64,000 bases of DNA from a bacterium. GTDB lineage: Bacteria; Patescibacteriota; Microgenomatia; UBA1406; GWC2-37-13. Shown here one piece after another: positions 1 to 8,163 of the stretch (within the stretch, counting starts at the first letter, position 1; every line of letters starts with the position of its first letter). Both the position numbers and the translations under genes were made by a program. Where the stretch lies: positions 33,545-97,544 of the forward strand of contig JAKAHA010000004.1 in the NCBI GenBank assembly GCA_021825445.1. The letters run 5' to 3'. Below the pieces are notes generated by a model. It searched no databases. It saw only the letters and a program-made list of their open reading frames with translations, and had not been told where the DNA came from.

Positions 1-359
1 GAATAATAAACAATAAGCGGGTTAAATAAAAAAAAGATTGCACTCAATAATCCAGCAATGTAGCCATTTAACAATTTAGCAATTTTGAATACGAAGTAAC
101 CAGTTATTAGTGAAAACATTATCGACGGAAATCTCAAAGATACTTCACCATACCCAAACATATTTGTCCATAATTTCATAAACAAATAATAAAGTGGGGG
201 ATGAAAATCAGTCGGCGAAAACTTTGTAATAATATTTATAAAACTAAAATTCTTGACAACGTTGGCTGTCACCGCCTCGTCAAGCCATAGGGACTGACTG
301 AGGGCAATCAAGCGAATAAGAAAAGCAAAAAGAAAAATGAGAAGAATTTTTTTGTTCAT
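1..359 (-). CDS. Membrane glycosyltransferase (GT-C/PMT-like), C-terminus outside window
   Basis: Reading the minus strand from ATG at 359 gives an uninterrupted frame to the window edge (about 119 residues, no stop). It opens with a hydrophobic signal-anchor (MNKKILLIFLFAFLIR), then a lumenal-type loop with SLWLDEA near residue 26 and HPPLYY near residue 52. An acidic residue after TM1 followed by HPPL is characteristic of the ArnT/PMT (GT39, GT-C) family, which moves sugars from polyprenyl-phosphate donors to acceptors outside the membrane. Family call is good; substrate is unknown. A -10 box lies 8 bases upstream, so the transcript would be almost leaderless. The gene is partial only because the window ends. 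Confidence 0.8.
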   Translation of the reverse strand, partial: MNKKILLIFLFAFLIRLIALSQSLWLDEAVTANVVKNFSFINIITKFSPTDFHPPLYYLFMKLWTNMFGYGEVSLRFPSIMFSLITGYFVFKIAKLLNGYIAGLLSAIFFLFNPLIVYY

Positions 360-362
360 TTA

Positions 363-374
363 GTATAATTATAC
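363..374. promoter_or_regulatory. Palindromic back-to-back -10 boxes for tRNA-Gly and the GT-C gene
   Basis: The 12-bp palindrome GTATAATTATAC contains TATAAT on both strands (364-369 plus, 368-373 minus). The plus box ends 9 bases before the tRNA-Gly 5' end and the minus box ends 8 bases before the glycosyltransferase ATG. No convincing -35 was identified. Reading it as a shared divergent promoter is inference. Confidence 0.55.
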
Positions 375-378
375 AAAA

Positions 379-449
379 GCGGGATTAGTTCATCGGTAGA
401 ACATCTGATTTCCAATCAGATAGGACGGGTTCGACTCCCGTATCCCGCT
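379..449 (+). tRNA. tRNA-Gly (anticodon TCC)
   Basis: Cloverleaf seen directly: acceptor GCGGGAT (379-385) pairs with ATCCCGC (442-448), anticodon stem TCTGA/TCAGA encloses the loop TTTCCAA with anticodon TCC, and the T arm is ACGGG-TTCGACT-CCCGT. Discriminator T at 449; CCA is not encoded. The discriminator base is also the last base of the galE stop codon on the opposite strand, so the two genes converge with a one-base overlap. Confidence 0.96.
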
Positions 450-1468
450 CATTTTTCCCAACCGTTCGGATGAGCTTTGTACCAGACAAGCAGTGACTTG
501 ACGGAGTCTTCAATCGTTCTTTTTGGTTCCCAACCCAATATCTTTTGGGCTTTTTTTATATCGGCGATTTTTTTGGCGTCGTCACCTTGGCGTATATTGG
601 CTTTTTCGATCGGAATCTCGATACCTGTTAATTTTTTAACTTGAGAGACAACTTCAAGTACTGAACTTCCTGTTCCCGTACCCAAATTTATTATTTCACT
701 TTTTTTTGTAGACAGTAAATATTCCAATGCCTTTAAATGTGCTTCATTCAAATCGACTACGTCGATATAATCTCTTATAGGAGTCTTGTCTGGAGTCTCA
801 ACCTCTGGGCAAGTCAGATAAAACTTTTCAATTCCAAGTGCACCTCGCACGGCATTTTGTACAAGAAGGCTTGATGGTTTTTTTGAGTCTCCGATTGACC
901 CGTCGTCCGACGCCCCGCAGACATTAAAATAACGGAGGATACAATACTGTATCCCCTTAATCTTGGCAAACCATTGAATAACTTCTTCTGCCATTTGTTT
1001 TGAAGCACCATAGGGTGTCGTTGGATTAAGAGGATGCTTTTCATCAATCGGATAATATTCCGCCTCGCCATATACCGCACATGTTGAGGAAAAAATAATA
1101 TTTTTGATATTAAATTTATCCATCGTTGAAAGAAGATTTGAGGTAACGGCAACGTTATTCAAAAAATATTTACCAGGATCCTTCATCGACTCGTCAACCA
1201 GGCATGAGGCCGCGTAATGGATGACCGCGTCAAACGCGGCTTCGCGACCTTTTGATTCTTTCTCGAAGATAGGGGAGAGGTCGCTTTTTAAATCAGTCTC
1301 GTAATAACTAAATTTACCCGGGTATTTGTTTTTTAAAAGTTCAAGCGGCTCTCTGTAGCCAGTTTGAAAATTATCAATCCCGACCACTTCATAACCTTTC
1401 GCTAAAAATATGTCAGCGGCAACTGAACCGATGTAACCTCCACAACCGGTGATTAAAATTTTAGACAT
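449..1468 (-). CDS. galE: UDP-glucose 4-epimerase
   Basis: Interconverts UDP-glucose and UDP-galactose using bound NAD, supplying galactosyl donors for surface glycans. Extended-SDR Rossmann signature TGCGGYIGS at residues 7-15, catalytic Ser/Thr in SSTCAVYG (127-134) and the YGASK pair (Tyr153, Lys157); total 339 residues, the usual GalE length. A longer frame to 1483 exists, but ATG at 1468 is chosen because it places the glycine-rich loop at the normal distance from the N-terminus. GalE is hard to tell from UDP-GlcNAc 4-epimerases by motif alone, so sugar specificity is moderately sure. It sits near GT-C and GT2 genes, consistent with a surface polysaccharide role. Confidence 0.92.
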   Translation of the reverse strand: MSKILITGCGGYIGSVAADIFLAKGYEVVGIDNFQTGYREPLELLKNKYPGKFSYYETDLKSDLSPIFEKESKGREAAFDAVIHYAASCLVDESMKDPGKYFLNNVAVTSNLLSTMDKFNIKNIIFSSTCAVYGEAEYYPIDEKHPLNPTTPYGASKQMAEEVIQWFAKIKGIQYCILRYFNVCGASDDGSIGDSKKPSSLLVQNAVRGALGIEKFYLTCPEVETPDKTPIRDYIDVVDLNEAHLKALEYLLSTKKSEIINLGTGTGSSVLEVVSQVKKLTGIEIPIEKANIRQGDDAKKIADIKKAQKILGWEPKRTIEDSVKSLLVWYKAHPNGWEK

Positions 1469-1483
1469 AATATATTTTAACAA

Positions 1484-1600
1484 AAATTGACCTAATTAAT
1501 CTAATTGATCTAATTATTCTAAATAATACCTAATAATCCAAATTGAAGTTTGAACATTTCTTAGGTCAATTAGGTAAATTAGAAATTAGAAATTTTTTTA
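1484..1600. repeat. AT-rich word repeat (TAATT/CTAATTGA type) entering the EamA gene
   Basis: The stretch is built from reiterated words such as CTAATTGA, TCTAATTA and AATTAGAAATTAG, with TTGACCTAATT near 1487 mirrored by TTAGGTCAATTAGG near 1560 (imperfect inverted repeat). Very similar text occurs at 38310-38440 and a looser relative at 27195-27300. The 3' part of the repeat encodes the last ten or so residues (KKFLISNLPN) of the EamA protein, so the repeat has supplied that gene's stop codon. No gene is seen in 1484-1565. Confidence 0.6.
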
Positions 1601-2489
1601 TCATATGGAAAGGGTGCCAGTGTACTCTTCCTTCGGCAAAATAAATTCCGCCAAAGATTAAGACCCCACCTATCACATAAAACAAATTTGGATACTCATG
1701 AAGTAGAGGAGCAGCAACGATTATTGCCGCAAGCGGATCGATATATGTAAAAATTCCTACATCTTGTGCCTTAAGGCGAGAAACACCATAGTAAAAAAGG
1801 AAATAAGCTAAGGCTGAGGAAAAAAACACTCCAAATATTATCCCTGTCCAACCTGCCAAATTTAAAAACGAAATATCCCAACTAGTAAGCTCTTTTGGAA
1901 TAAACGGAATAAATGAAAGACTTCCAAATAAAAAAGTAATTGCTGAAACTTGAATTGCATTAATTTTTTTCAAAACATCCCGTCCAATTATCGTTTGAAA
2001 AACACTACCTAACGTCGCGATTAATATAAAAATATTTCCTTCAATCGCACCCAATATCAATTTTTTTCCGTCTAAAATAAGTGGGGATAATATAATGAGT
2101 AATACTCCAAGCAGCGCAAATAACATTCCAGCCAATACTTTTAATTTTGGTTTTTCACGCAAAAATAATATTGAGAGTAAATAAATAAATACCGGACCAG
2201 ATGAGGCAATGATTGGAACATTGATACTCTCAGTCTTGACCACTCCCAAAAAGAAAAAAGAAATATTTATCGTAATTCCAAAAAATCCAACAAGTAATAC
2301 TTGAAACCATTGTTTTAATGTTAATTTCTGCCATTTATTTAAAGTCAATGGTAAAAATATTAGTCCGGCAAAAAAGAAACGAATAAATGCCAAAGAAAAG
2401 GGAGGAATGTTTGTCAATGCAAATTTAAAGATTGGGCTCGCCATACCCCAGATGACATTGGCGATGATAAGGGCGAGAATAGGATTCAT
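1566..2489 (-). CDS. EamA/DMT-family transporter
   Basis: A 307-residue, almost wholly hydrophobic protein with about ten membrane helices arranged as two five-helix EamA repeats: the first opens with ANVIWGMASPIFKFAL and the second with LIATLGSVFQTIIGRDVL. EamA proteins export metabolites, amino acids or related compounds by drug/metabolite exchange; the substrate cannot be read from sequence. Length is standard. The last residues come from an AT-rich repeat, so the original C-terminus may have been replaced. It stands alone between galE and the GT2 gene on the same strand. Confidence 0.88.
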   Translation of the reverse strand: MNPILALIIANVIWGMASPIFKFALTNIPPFSLAFIRFFFAGLIFLPLTLNKWQKLTLKQWFQVLLVGFFGITINISFFFLGVVKTESINVPIIASSGPVFIYLLSILFLREKPKLKVLAGMLFALLGVLLIILSPLILDGKKLILGAIEGNIFILIATLGSVFQTIIGRDVLKKINAIQVSAITFLFGSLSFIPFIPKELTSWDISFLNLAGWTGIIFGVFFSSALAYFLFYYGVSRLKAQDVGIFTYIDPLAAIIVAAPLLHEYPNLFYVIGGVLIFGGIYFAEGRVHWHPFHMIKKFLISNLPN

Positions 2490-2576
2490 ACAAAATTATA
2501 AATATTAAATCTCAAATCACAAATAAATTTTAAACGTTTTAAATTTAAAATTTTAAATTTGTTTGGAACTTGGTAT

Positions 2577-3482
2577 TTAGGATTTAGAATTTTTTTTACT
2601 CAAATACACAATTAGCTCCCCAATAATCCCTGTCATCATAACTTGTATTCCAATAATGATCAACAATATTCCCAACCAAAGAAGCGGGCGAGTGACAAGC
2701 AGTACTCCGAAAAATAATCTCTCGATCGTCAAGTACAAAGAAATTAGAAAACCAATTAAAAAAGTAATTCCTCCAATCGTTCCAAAAAAATGAAGTGGCT
2801 TTTCCGAAAATTTAAACAAAAAATAAGCCGTTAAAGTATCAAGTAGTCCAGTAAACAATTTACTGGGACCAAATTTTGATTTGCCAAATTTTCGCTCGTT
2901 ATTTTTTATACTAATTTCAGTCACCTTATATCCATTATAAAACATGGCGAGAGGAAAAAAACGGAAGTTATTTCCATAGAAAATAAAATCTTTTAGAACG
3001 TCACGTTTAAAAGCTTTGTACCCGCAATTAATATCAGTATAAGGAGAGCTCAAAAAAGATTTCAAAAACCAGGCAACAATCTTTGAATAAAATTTAACAA
3101 TTAAATTGTCTTGTCTCTTTTCTCTAATCCCATTAATAAAATCAAAGCCTTCATTAATTTTTTCAAGAAATTTTGGCAAATCTTCTGGATCATCTTGTAA
3201 ATCTCCATCCATAAAGACAACGACATCTCCTTGAGAATTTTCTATTCCTGTCTTCAAAGCTGCTCCTTTTCCTAATCTTTTTTTATGTTTAAAAATTTTT
3301 ACATTTGGATTTGATTTGTCATTTGTAATTTGTAATTTGTAATTTTCTGTCGACCCATCATCCACCAAAATAATCTCCCATTTTTCTTTGACCGCCGTAG
3401 TTTTAAGTATGTCGACTAACTGCTCAGCTAACACTGGAATGTTTTCTTTTTCATTATGAAAGGGAATTATTATTGAAATCAT
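2577..3482 (-). CDS. Family 2 glycosyltransferase, polyprenyl-phosphate sugar synthase type
   Basis: GT-A fold: MISIIIPFHNEKENI at the start, DDGS at residues 41-44, and the metal-binding MDGDLQDDP around 91-99, matching DPM1/GtrB enzymes that load a hexose on polyprenyl phosphate. Two C-terminal helices (about 230-290) anchor it as in GtrB. Between DDGSTE and VKIFKHKKRLGKGAAL there are some 13 extra residues (NYKLQITNDKSNP) encoded by repeats of an ATTTGTAATTTG type; family members normally have a short loop here, so this looks like a tolerated in-frame repeat insertion. ATGA overlap with the DUF2079 gene upstream suggests one transcript and a shared glycan pathway. Confidence 0.88.
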   Translation of the reverse strand: MISIIIPFHNEKENIPVLAEQLVDILKTTAVKEKWEIILVDDGSTENYKLQITNDKSNPNVKIFKHKKRLGKGAALKTGIENSQGDVVVFMDGDLQDDPEDLPKFLEKINEGFDFINGIREKRQDNLIVKFYSKIVAWFLKSFLSSPYTDINCGYKAFKRDVLKDFIFYGNNFRFFPLAMFYNGYKVTEISIKNNERKFGKSKFGPSKLFTGLLDTLTAYFLFKFSEKPLHFFGTIGGITFLIGFLISLYLTIERLFFGVLLVTRPLLWLGILLIIIGIQVMMTGIIGELIVYLSKKNSKS

Positions 3483-4915
3483 ATTTTTTTGTAAACTTCT
3501 ATACTATCATCCTTTTGGTCGTCTGTAAAAATCATTTGAAATTTTTTGTCATCCAATAATTTAAAATAAAATTTAACTGGGAAACCCTCTTTTGCCATGT
3601 CTCCAATTTCCGACCGATTAATGATAATATAATCGGCTAAACTATATTTATCAATTTCATTTTTGTAGATATCCTCGTCGGTTTTGCCCATCGTCGCATA
3701 TGAACTATCATAAAGAAAATTAAAATAATATTTTCTATTAGTAAAAAATGGGGCAAGTTTTGGAGTTGTTGATACTTTGATATTTTCGTCTTTAAGTTTA
3801 TTTATCCAAATTTCGATGGAACTACTTTTTGTTTTGTTAATTTCTTTATAGTCTACTGAGTATTTTACAAAATAGGGGATTGGATTGTAAAGATAAATTG
3901 ATCTAAAATTAAGGAAAATAAAAATTAAAAAAAATATTATTTTTATTATTTTATTTTTAATAAATTTATCAAAATTTTTATATCCTAAAATTAAGGAATA
4001 AAATAAGAAAGCAATGATTATTGAGTTGTAGTGAAATAAAACAGATCTCTGATTACTATTGATACTTATGATATTAATTGCCCATTCAGGCAAGCTAATA
4101 AGAAGTGTCAAAGGAGAAAATAATGAATAAAATACCGGATTAATCATCAATCTTGAATAACTAATTCCTTCCTTTATTATGTTTGGAATTCTTGATTTTA
4201 TATCTACAAAATACCCCGTGGCAAAATGCTCACTACCGCGAAAATAAGGGATAATAAAATATACTGTAGTGAAAAAAAACACTAGTCCTAAAATTGCAGT
4301 TATTGTTCCAATCTTTTTCTCTTTCTTTATAAAAAATATATAAATACCTAAAAAAAATACTACCAACCCTGTATGTTCTTTAGTCAAAAGTGCCAAAAAA
4401 ATAAAAACAAAAAACCAACTCCATTTTTTTAATTCTTGAAAATAAAGTCCAAATAAAAAAAACGTTGTTGCCAATGTCACTGCGTGAAAATCAAAAAGGG
4501 CGGCACGCTGTATTGCAAAATATGATAAATATGTAATTGAAAAAATTAAACTAATTAATTTTTTTTTCAAAACTTTCTGAGAAATTAAAAAAATCGCCAA
4601 TGCTCCCAAACCCAATACTATTGCTTGTCCAATCAACAATACTTCTGGACCTTCATATAATTTATAAAATGGTGCAAACATAGCTAAAATCGGATCAAAG
4701 TGAATTGCCAGTCGGGAAACATTTTTCTTCAAATCCTGGTTGGTCATTTCAAGAAACCGTCCTTGTGAAGTGTTGTAGGCGACTTGATTCATAATTCCCA
4801 AATCGTAGTAATAAGAATTTAAAGTCTTATATCGACGGATTGAAAGATATGAGAATATTACAATAAAGAAAATAATCGACAAGCTTAACAAAATTTGAGT
4901 AATATATTTTTTCAT
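3479..4915 (-). CDS. DUF2079 multi-pass membrane protein
   Basis: 478 residues with an N-terminal anchor, then about ten membrane helices and a soluble C-terminal segment. The first loop YYDLGIMNQVAYNTSQG followed by LAIHFDPILAMFAPFY fits the DUF2079 family, relatives of GT-C glycosyltransferases whose acceptors are unknown. The C-terminal soluble part (about 385-478) contains NRKYYFNFLYDSSYA. ATGA overlaps on both sides (recombinase upstream, GT2 downstream) put it in a three-gene string. Its neighbour GT2 would make the lipid-linked donor and DUF2079 would use it; that coupling is inference. Confidence 0.85.
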   Translation of the reverse strand: MKKYITQILLSLSIIFFIVIFSYLSIRRYKTLNSYYYDLGIMNQVAYNTSQGRFLEMTNQDLKKNVSRLAIHFDPILAMFAPFYKLYEGPEVLLIGQAIVLGLGALAIFLISQKVLKKKLISLIFSITYLSYFAIQRAALFDFHAVTLATTFFLFGLYFQELKKWSWFFVFIFLALLTKEHTGLVVFFLGIYIFFIKKEKKIGTITAILGLVFFFTTVYFIIPYFRGSEHFATGYFVDIKSRIPNIIKEGISYSRLMINPVFYSLFSPLTLLISLPEWAINIISINSNQRSVLFHYNSIIIAFLFYSLILGYKNFDKFIKNKIIKIIFFLIFIFLNFRSIYLYNPIPYFVKYSVDYKEINKTKSSSIEIWINKLKDENIKVSTTPKLAPFFTNRKYYFNFLYDSSYATMGKTDEDIYKNEIDKYSLADYIIINRSEIGDMAKEGFPVKFYFKLLDDKKFQMIFTDDQKDDSIEVYKKI

Positions 4916-5850
4916 TTATTTCCTGAGTGAAACTTTTCATGAATTTGTTTCAGTCCAAAGTTTGTCACATGAGTATAAATTTGAGTCGTGGCAATATTTT
5001 TGTGCCCCAACATTTCCTGGACTGATCTTAGATCTGCCCCATGTTGAAGAAGATCCGTGGCATAGCTGTGGCGTAAAATATGAGGACCAATTCGTAGAGT
5101 AATTCCGGCTATTTTTCGATACTTATCTATCATTCGCTCAATTGACCGGGCAGACAACCTCAATTTCTCATCAGTCAACCCTTCGTTTCCCTTTGGTCCC
5201 GAATATCTAATAAAAAGAGGTTTATAGGGATCTGATCTTTTAGTCAAATATAAACCTAGCCAAGTTTTTGCTTGTTTTGTAAGAAATACAACGCGACCTT
5301 TTCCGCCCTTTCCAACTACTCCAAACTCGCCAGATTGAATATTGGCTTGATCACGATTTAAAGATACTAGTTCGGATACTCGAAGACCTGTTGAAAAAAG
5401 CACTTCAAGGATTGTCCTGTCCCGAAGTCCTGGCTCGTTTTTTGTATCCACGACTTCAAACAATTTTTTTAGTTCTGCAGGCGACAAAAATTTTACTATT
5501 CTATCTCTATTTTTTCCAAGTTCAACCATGTCCGGAGAAAGCGACTCCACATGTTGACGAACCAAGTAGCGAAGCATACTTCTTAGAGCTACCAAAAAAT
5601 AATTTTGTGTCTGACGTTTTAAAGCCCCTTTATCTGGATTTTTATACTCATGACTTAGATACAATCGAAAATTACGAACAATATTATCGTCGATTTTTAC
5701 AACTGAAAAACTTTCGGTTTTATTACTTGAATACAACCATTTTTGAAAAAAATTTAAGTAATAACTATACATTCTGACAGTTTTAAGTGATAGATTTTTA
5801 TCAAGCTCGCAGTATTCCAAAAAACGTAAGATAGCCTCTTTTATTTCCAT
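4912..5850 (-). CDS. Tyrosine recombinase, XerC/XerD type
   Basis: 312 residues: N-terminal SAM-like core-binding domain (about 1-105) and C-terminal catalytic domain. The catalytic set is complete: Arg157 in FSTGLRVSEL, Lys184 in GKGGKGR, His257 and Arg260 in GPHILRHSYATDLLQHG, His283 in MLGHKNIATTQ, and nucleophile Tyr292 in IYTHV. XerC/D resolve chromosome dimers at dif; CPR genomes often carry Xer-like single recombinases. It is followed by DUF2079 with an ATGA overlap and is not inside an evident mobile element. No dif site was proven, though two identical palindromes with 11-bp arms occur elsewhere in the window. Confidence 0.93.
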   Translation of the reverse strand: MEIKEAILRFLEYCELDKNLSLKTVRMYSYYLNFFQKWLYSSNKTESFSVVKIDDNIVRNFRLYLSHEYKNPDKGALKRQTQNYFLVALRSMLRYLVRQHVESLSPDMVELGKNRDRIVKFLSPAELKKLFEVVDTKNEPGLRDRTILEVLFSTGLRVSELVSLNRDQANIQSGEFGVVGKGGKGRVVFLTKQAKTWLGLYLTKRSDPYKPLFIRYSGPKGNEGLTDEKLRLSARSIERMIDKYRKIAGITLRIGPHILRHSYATDLLQHGADLRSVQEMLGHKNIATTQIYTHVTNFGLKQIHEKFHSGNK

Positions 5851-5862
5851 GTACTAATTTTA

Positions 5863-6414
5863 TCACTTTTCCTGAATCTCGACTGAAATAATTTTTATTG
5901 GAGTAACTGGTGTTGACATTTCGCCCATATAACTTGGCTCTACTGGAGATTTCGCGATTTCATCAACGACATCCATCCCTGAAATGACCTTTCCAAAAAT
6001 CACATAGTTTTTTGGTAACGGGTTATCCGCATGCATGATAAAAAATTGACTACCATTTGTGTTTGGACCGGCATTTGCCATCGCAATCGTACCACGAGTA
6101 TACTCTCCTGTGAATGGTTCATCGTCAAATTTATACCCAGGTCCACCGGTGCCATCTCCCTTAGGATCTCCACCCTGGATCATAAAACCCTTAATGATTC
6201 GGTGAAAAATAGTTTTATTGTAAAAACCTTTTTTGGCTAAAGTAACAAAGTTATTAACTGTTTTTGGAGTTTTTCCTGTTGTCAATTTAAGAGTTATATT
6301 TCCTTTTTCAGTTTTTAAAATTACCGTAGTTGTTTTCATATAGTTTATATAGTATGCAATCGCAGTGAATATTATAACACCAAAAACAAACAGTACGAGC
6401 AGCTTATTTTTCAT
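5863..6414 (-). CDS. Membrane-anchored cyclophilin-type peptidyl-prolyl isomerase
   Basis: Catalyses cis/trans isomerisation of X-Pro bonds, here probably on exported proteins. One N-terminal helix (residues 5-24) anchors it, and the cyclophilin domain follows with [24 protein letters not shown] (Arg72, Phe77 and Gln80 region) and NTNGSQFFI. Length of 183 residues is typical of the bacterial short cyclophilins. The frame can be extended to a TTG at 6426, but ATG at 6414 is preferred because it lies at the edge of a symmetric divergent promoter. Confidence 0.93.
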   Translation of the reverse strand: MKNKLLVLFVFGVIIFTAIAYYINYMKTTTVILKTEKGNITLKLTTGKTPKTVNNFVTLAKKGFYNKTIFHRIIKGFMIQGGDPKGDGTGGPGYKFDDEPFTGEYTRGTIAMANAGPNTNGSQFFIMHADNPLPKNYVIFGKVISGMDVVDEIAKSPVEPSYMGEMSTPVTPIKIISVEIQEK

Positions 6415-6450
6415 AAGATACTTCAAGTATAATTAATACTTGATCTTATG
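6412..6450. promoter_or_regulatory. Symmetric divergent promoter between cyclophilin and TIM-barrel genes
   Basis: The segment from one start codon to the other is an imperfect inverted repeat: CATAAGAT at its left end and ATCTTATG at its right end are exact complements and contain the two start codons, and TCAAGTAT / ATACTTGA sit inside. TATAAT (6428-6433) faces the plus gene and a TATACT-like box faces the minus gene. Only 33 bases separate the two ATGs, so both messages would have leaders of a few bases. The symmetry could be an operator or simply two facing promoters. Confidence 0.55.
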
Positions 6451-7305
6451 TCAAAACTTGCCCGCCCTCAATATTTAGTTTCGACCGATTCAATTGGATT
6501 TTTAGGAAGTTCGCAGCAATTTCTTTTTCTTTGGAAAGAATTTTTTGACGATAAGACTCTTGATGGAGTAGAGATAGTTGCTTTCAAACCCTTAGATCGG
6601 TTGAATAAATTAATTGAAACTTTGAAAAATAATAATATTCCAGTTCTTTCTTTTCATGGAAAAACCGGAGGTGAAAATTTACTTAGTCTTTCGGGAAAGA
6701 TTATCATGACATTCATCAATCTTTGCATAATCGACGCTGAAATACTTTTAAAAAAATTTCCTGAAATTGAATTTTTGTCTCATGCACCATATTTTGAAAA
6801 AGAATTAATAAAACAAACTATACTTAAACAACAAGCTAAAAAAATTTGGATTGAAAATCATCTGCCTGAGAAAAAAGGAGTGGATGATGCAATTAAGCAA
6901 ATAAATATCTATAGGGAAAATAAAATTAATGCAAGCGGGATGTTGGATATTTACCATTATGTAGCCAATTATGCCCGTAGTCTACAAATAAATTGGCAAA
7001 GGTTAGTCTCAGAATTAAAATCGTATATTCTTTTAACAGATAAAAATGGTAAGCAAATTTTTAATGGTATCCATTTTCCAATTGGTAGTAGACTGGACGA
7101 TTCGCTTCCTATTGATGTTATGACAGATGAAATGCTTGTGCTGTTTGCTCAAGAAATTATTCCAAATGTTGAAAGAGTTGTTTTTGAAAATCAGCAAAAT
7201 TTTCCAGGTATACTTTTTTCGACAAATAAAGTACTTGAAAAACAAAAAATTAGGAATACTATGATAATAGACAGACTAAAAAAAACAGGAATTATTAAAC
7301 TATGA
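6448..7305 (+). CDS. Putative TIM-barrel protein resembling sugar-phosphate isomerase/AP endonuclease family
   Basis: 285 residues, not assigned with certainty. The alternation of beta strands each ending in a polar residue suggests a xylose-isomerase-like barrel: VEIVAFKPL, VLSFHGKTGG (His), EFLSHAPYFEKE (His), KIWIENHLPEKKG (Glu), GMLDIYHYVANYA (Asp, His), NGIHFPIGSR (His) and RVVFENQQN (Glu). That series of Glu/Asp/His at strand ends is what a metal-dependent isomerase or endonuclease IV relative would show. No signal peptide. It overlaps the next gene by ATGA, so an exported dockerin-like protein is co-expressed with it. Substrate unknown. Confidence 0.5.
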   Translation: MSKLARPQYLVSTDSIGFLGSSQQFLFLWKEFFDDKTLDGVEIVAFKPLDRLNKLIETLKNNNIPVLSFHGKTGGENLLSLSGKIIMTFINLCIIDAEILLKKFPEIEFLSHAPYFEKELIKQTILKQQAKKIWIENHLPEKKGVDDAIKQINIYRENKINASGMLDIYHYVANYARSLQINWQRLVSELKSYILLTDKNGKQIFNGIHFPIGSRLDDSLPIDVMTDEMLVLFAQEIIPNVERVVFENQQNFPGILFSTNKVLEKQKIRNTMIIDRLKKTGIIKL

Positions 7306-7643
7306 AAAAAGCAATTACCATTTCGTTGATTATTGCTGCTATTAGTCTTCTCATATATTTCTCAACTGGTTTTTTAAAAAAGATTTTATCACCAGCACCT
7401 TCTTATAATCAGTCAACTTCTGTTTATAAAAAAGAGGATATTGACAAGAATGAAAAAGTTGATGAAGCTGATCAAGAATTTGTTAATAAACAATTAAACT
7501 GTAAAAAGGGTGATCTCTGCTGGAATAAGGTTGTTGGAAAAACGATAAATGGAGACAATCCCATTTACGCATTTGACTTGGATTTAAATAATGATGGTGT
7601 GATTGATCAGCTTGATGCTGCCCAAATTCAAAACGCTAAATAA
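7302..7643 (+). CDS. Membrane-anchored small protein with dockerin-like calcium repeats
   Basis: 113 residues. An N-terminal helix (about 4-24) acts as signal anchor. The exported part has two acidic loops of dockerin/EF-hand form: DIDKNEKVDEADQEF (about 43-57) and DLDLNNDGVIDQLDAAQ (about 92-108), each with the D-x-N/D-x-D-G-x-(V/I)-D pattern that binds calcium in type I dockerins. Two cysteines lie between the repeats (NCKKGDLCW). Dockerins dock enzymes onto cohesin scaffolds; in CPR such modules are thought to mediate surface attachment, but no cohesin is seen here, so the partner is unknown. Confidence 0.7.
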   Translation: MKKAITISLIIAAISLLIYFSTGFLKKILSPAPSYNQSTSVYKKEDIDKNEKVDEADQEFVNKQLNCKKGDLCWNKVVGKTINGDNPIYAFDLDLNNDGVIDQLDAAQIQNAK

Positions 7644-8163
7644 TTTTATATTTTAAAAGTAGCGTTCCTATTTTATTAATTTTTTTGCTACTTATAAGTT
7701 GCATCTTGGTGTTTAATAACTGTCCCTCAGCAATATTTTTACCTACTCCAAAAATTCTTGGTTCGATCGTCAAATAAAGCTCATTAACTAAATTATGTTT
7801 TAAAAACAAACCGTTGATAATGCCGCCGCCTACAAGTAGCATTTTTTTATAACCTAACGATGCTAGTCGTTGAATTAATTCTTCTGGAATCTCATCGGAA
7901 AATTCCAGTTGCCCAGTAACTGTCTGATTTAAATATTTTTTTGGATTTCTTGTCAAGACGATTCTCAACTTCCCCTTTTCCAACTTTATTACTGGGCGAG
8001 ATGCTTCATAAGTTTTTCTTCCCATGACAATCAAATTGTTTTTTTTAATTAGAGAAAAAAAATGTTTTTGGTCTTCGGCAGATGACCAAGTATAAATATT
8101 TTTATCGTTTGCAAAAGTAGTCCTACCATCAATTGACGAAAGCATTACTATCGTTATTTTCAT
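7636..8163 (-). CDS. RibD C-terminal domain / dihydrofolate-reductase-fold protein
   Basis: MKITIVMLSSIDGRTTFA opens the fold, followed by NLIVMGRKTYEASRPV, RIVLTRNP and KKMLLVGGGIINGLFLKHNLVNELYLTIEP: the NADPH-binding VGGG and the helix-strand order fit the RibD_C family (bifunctional deaminase-reductase C-terminal domain). About 175 residues, with no deaminase domain attached. It may reduce a pterin or flavin precursor, or another NADPH-dependent substrate. Start chosen at ATG 8163, which makes an ATGA overlap with the transporter upstream; a longer frame to 8187 only reads through that gene. It converges with the dockerin-like gene by 8 bases. Confidence 0.82.
   Translation of the reverse strand: MKITIVMLSSIDGRTTFANDKNIYTWSSAEDQKHFFSLIKKNNLIVMGRKTYEASRPVIKLEKGKLRIVLTRNPKKYLNQTVTGQLEFSDEIPEELIQRLASLGYKKMLLVGGGIINGLFLKHNLVNELYLTIEPRIFGVGKNIAEGQLLNTKMQLISSKKINKIGTLLLKYKII

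Noticed and set aside
4912..5850. Recombinase as integrase of a prophage or island
   Set aside because: It is in a tight operon with sugar genes, has no adjacent tRNA-end duplication and no phage genes; a Xer housekeeping role fits better.
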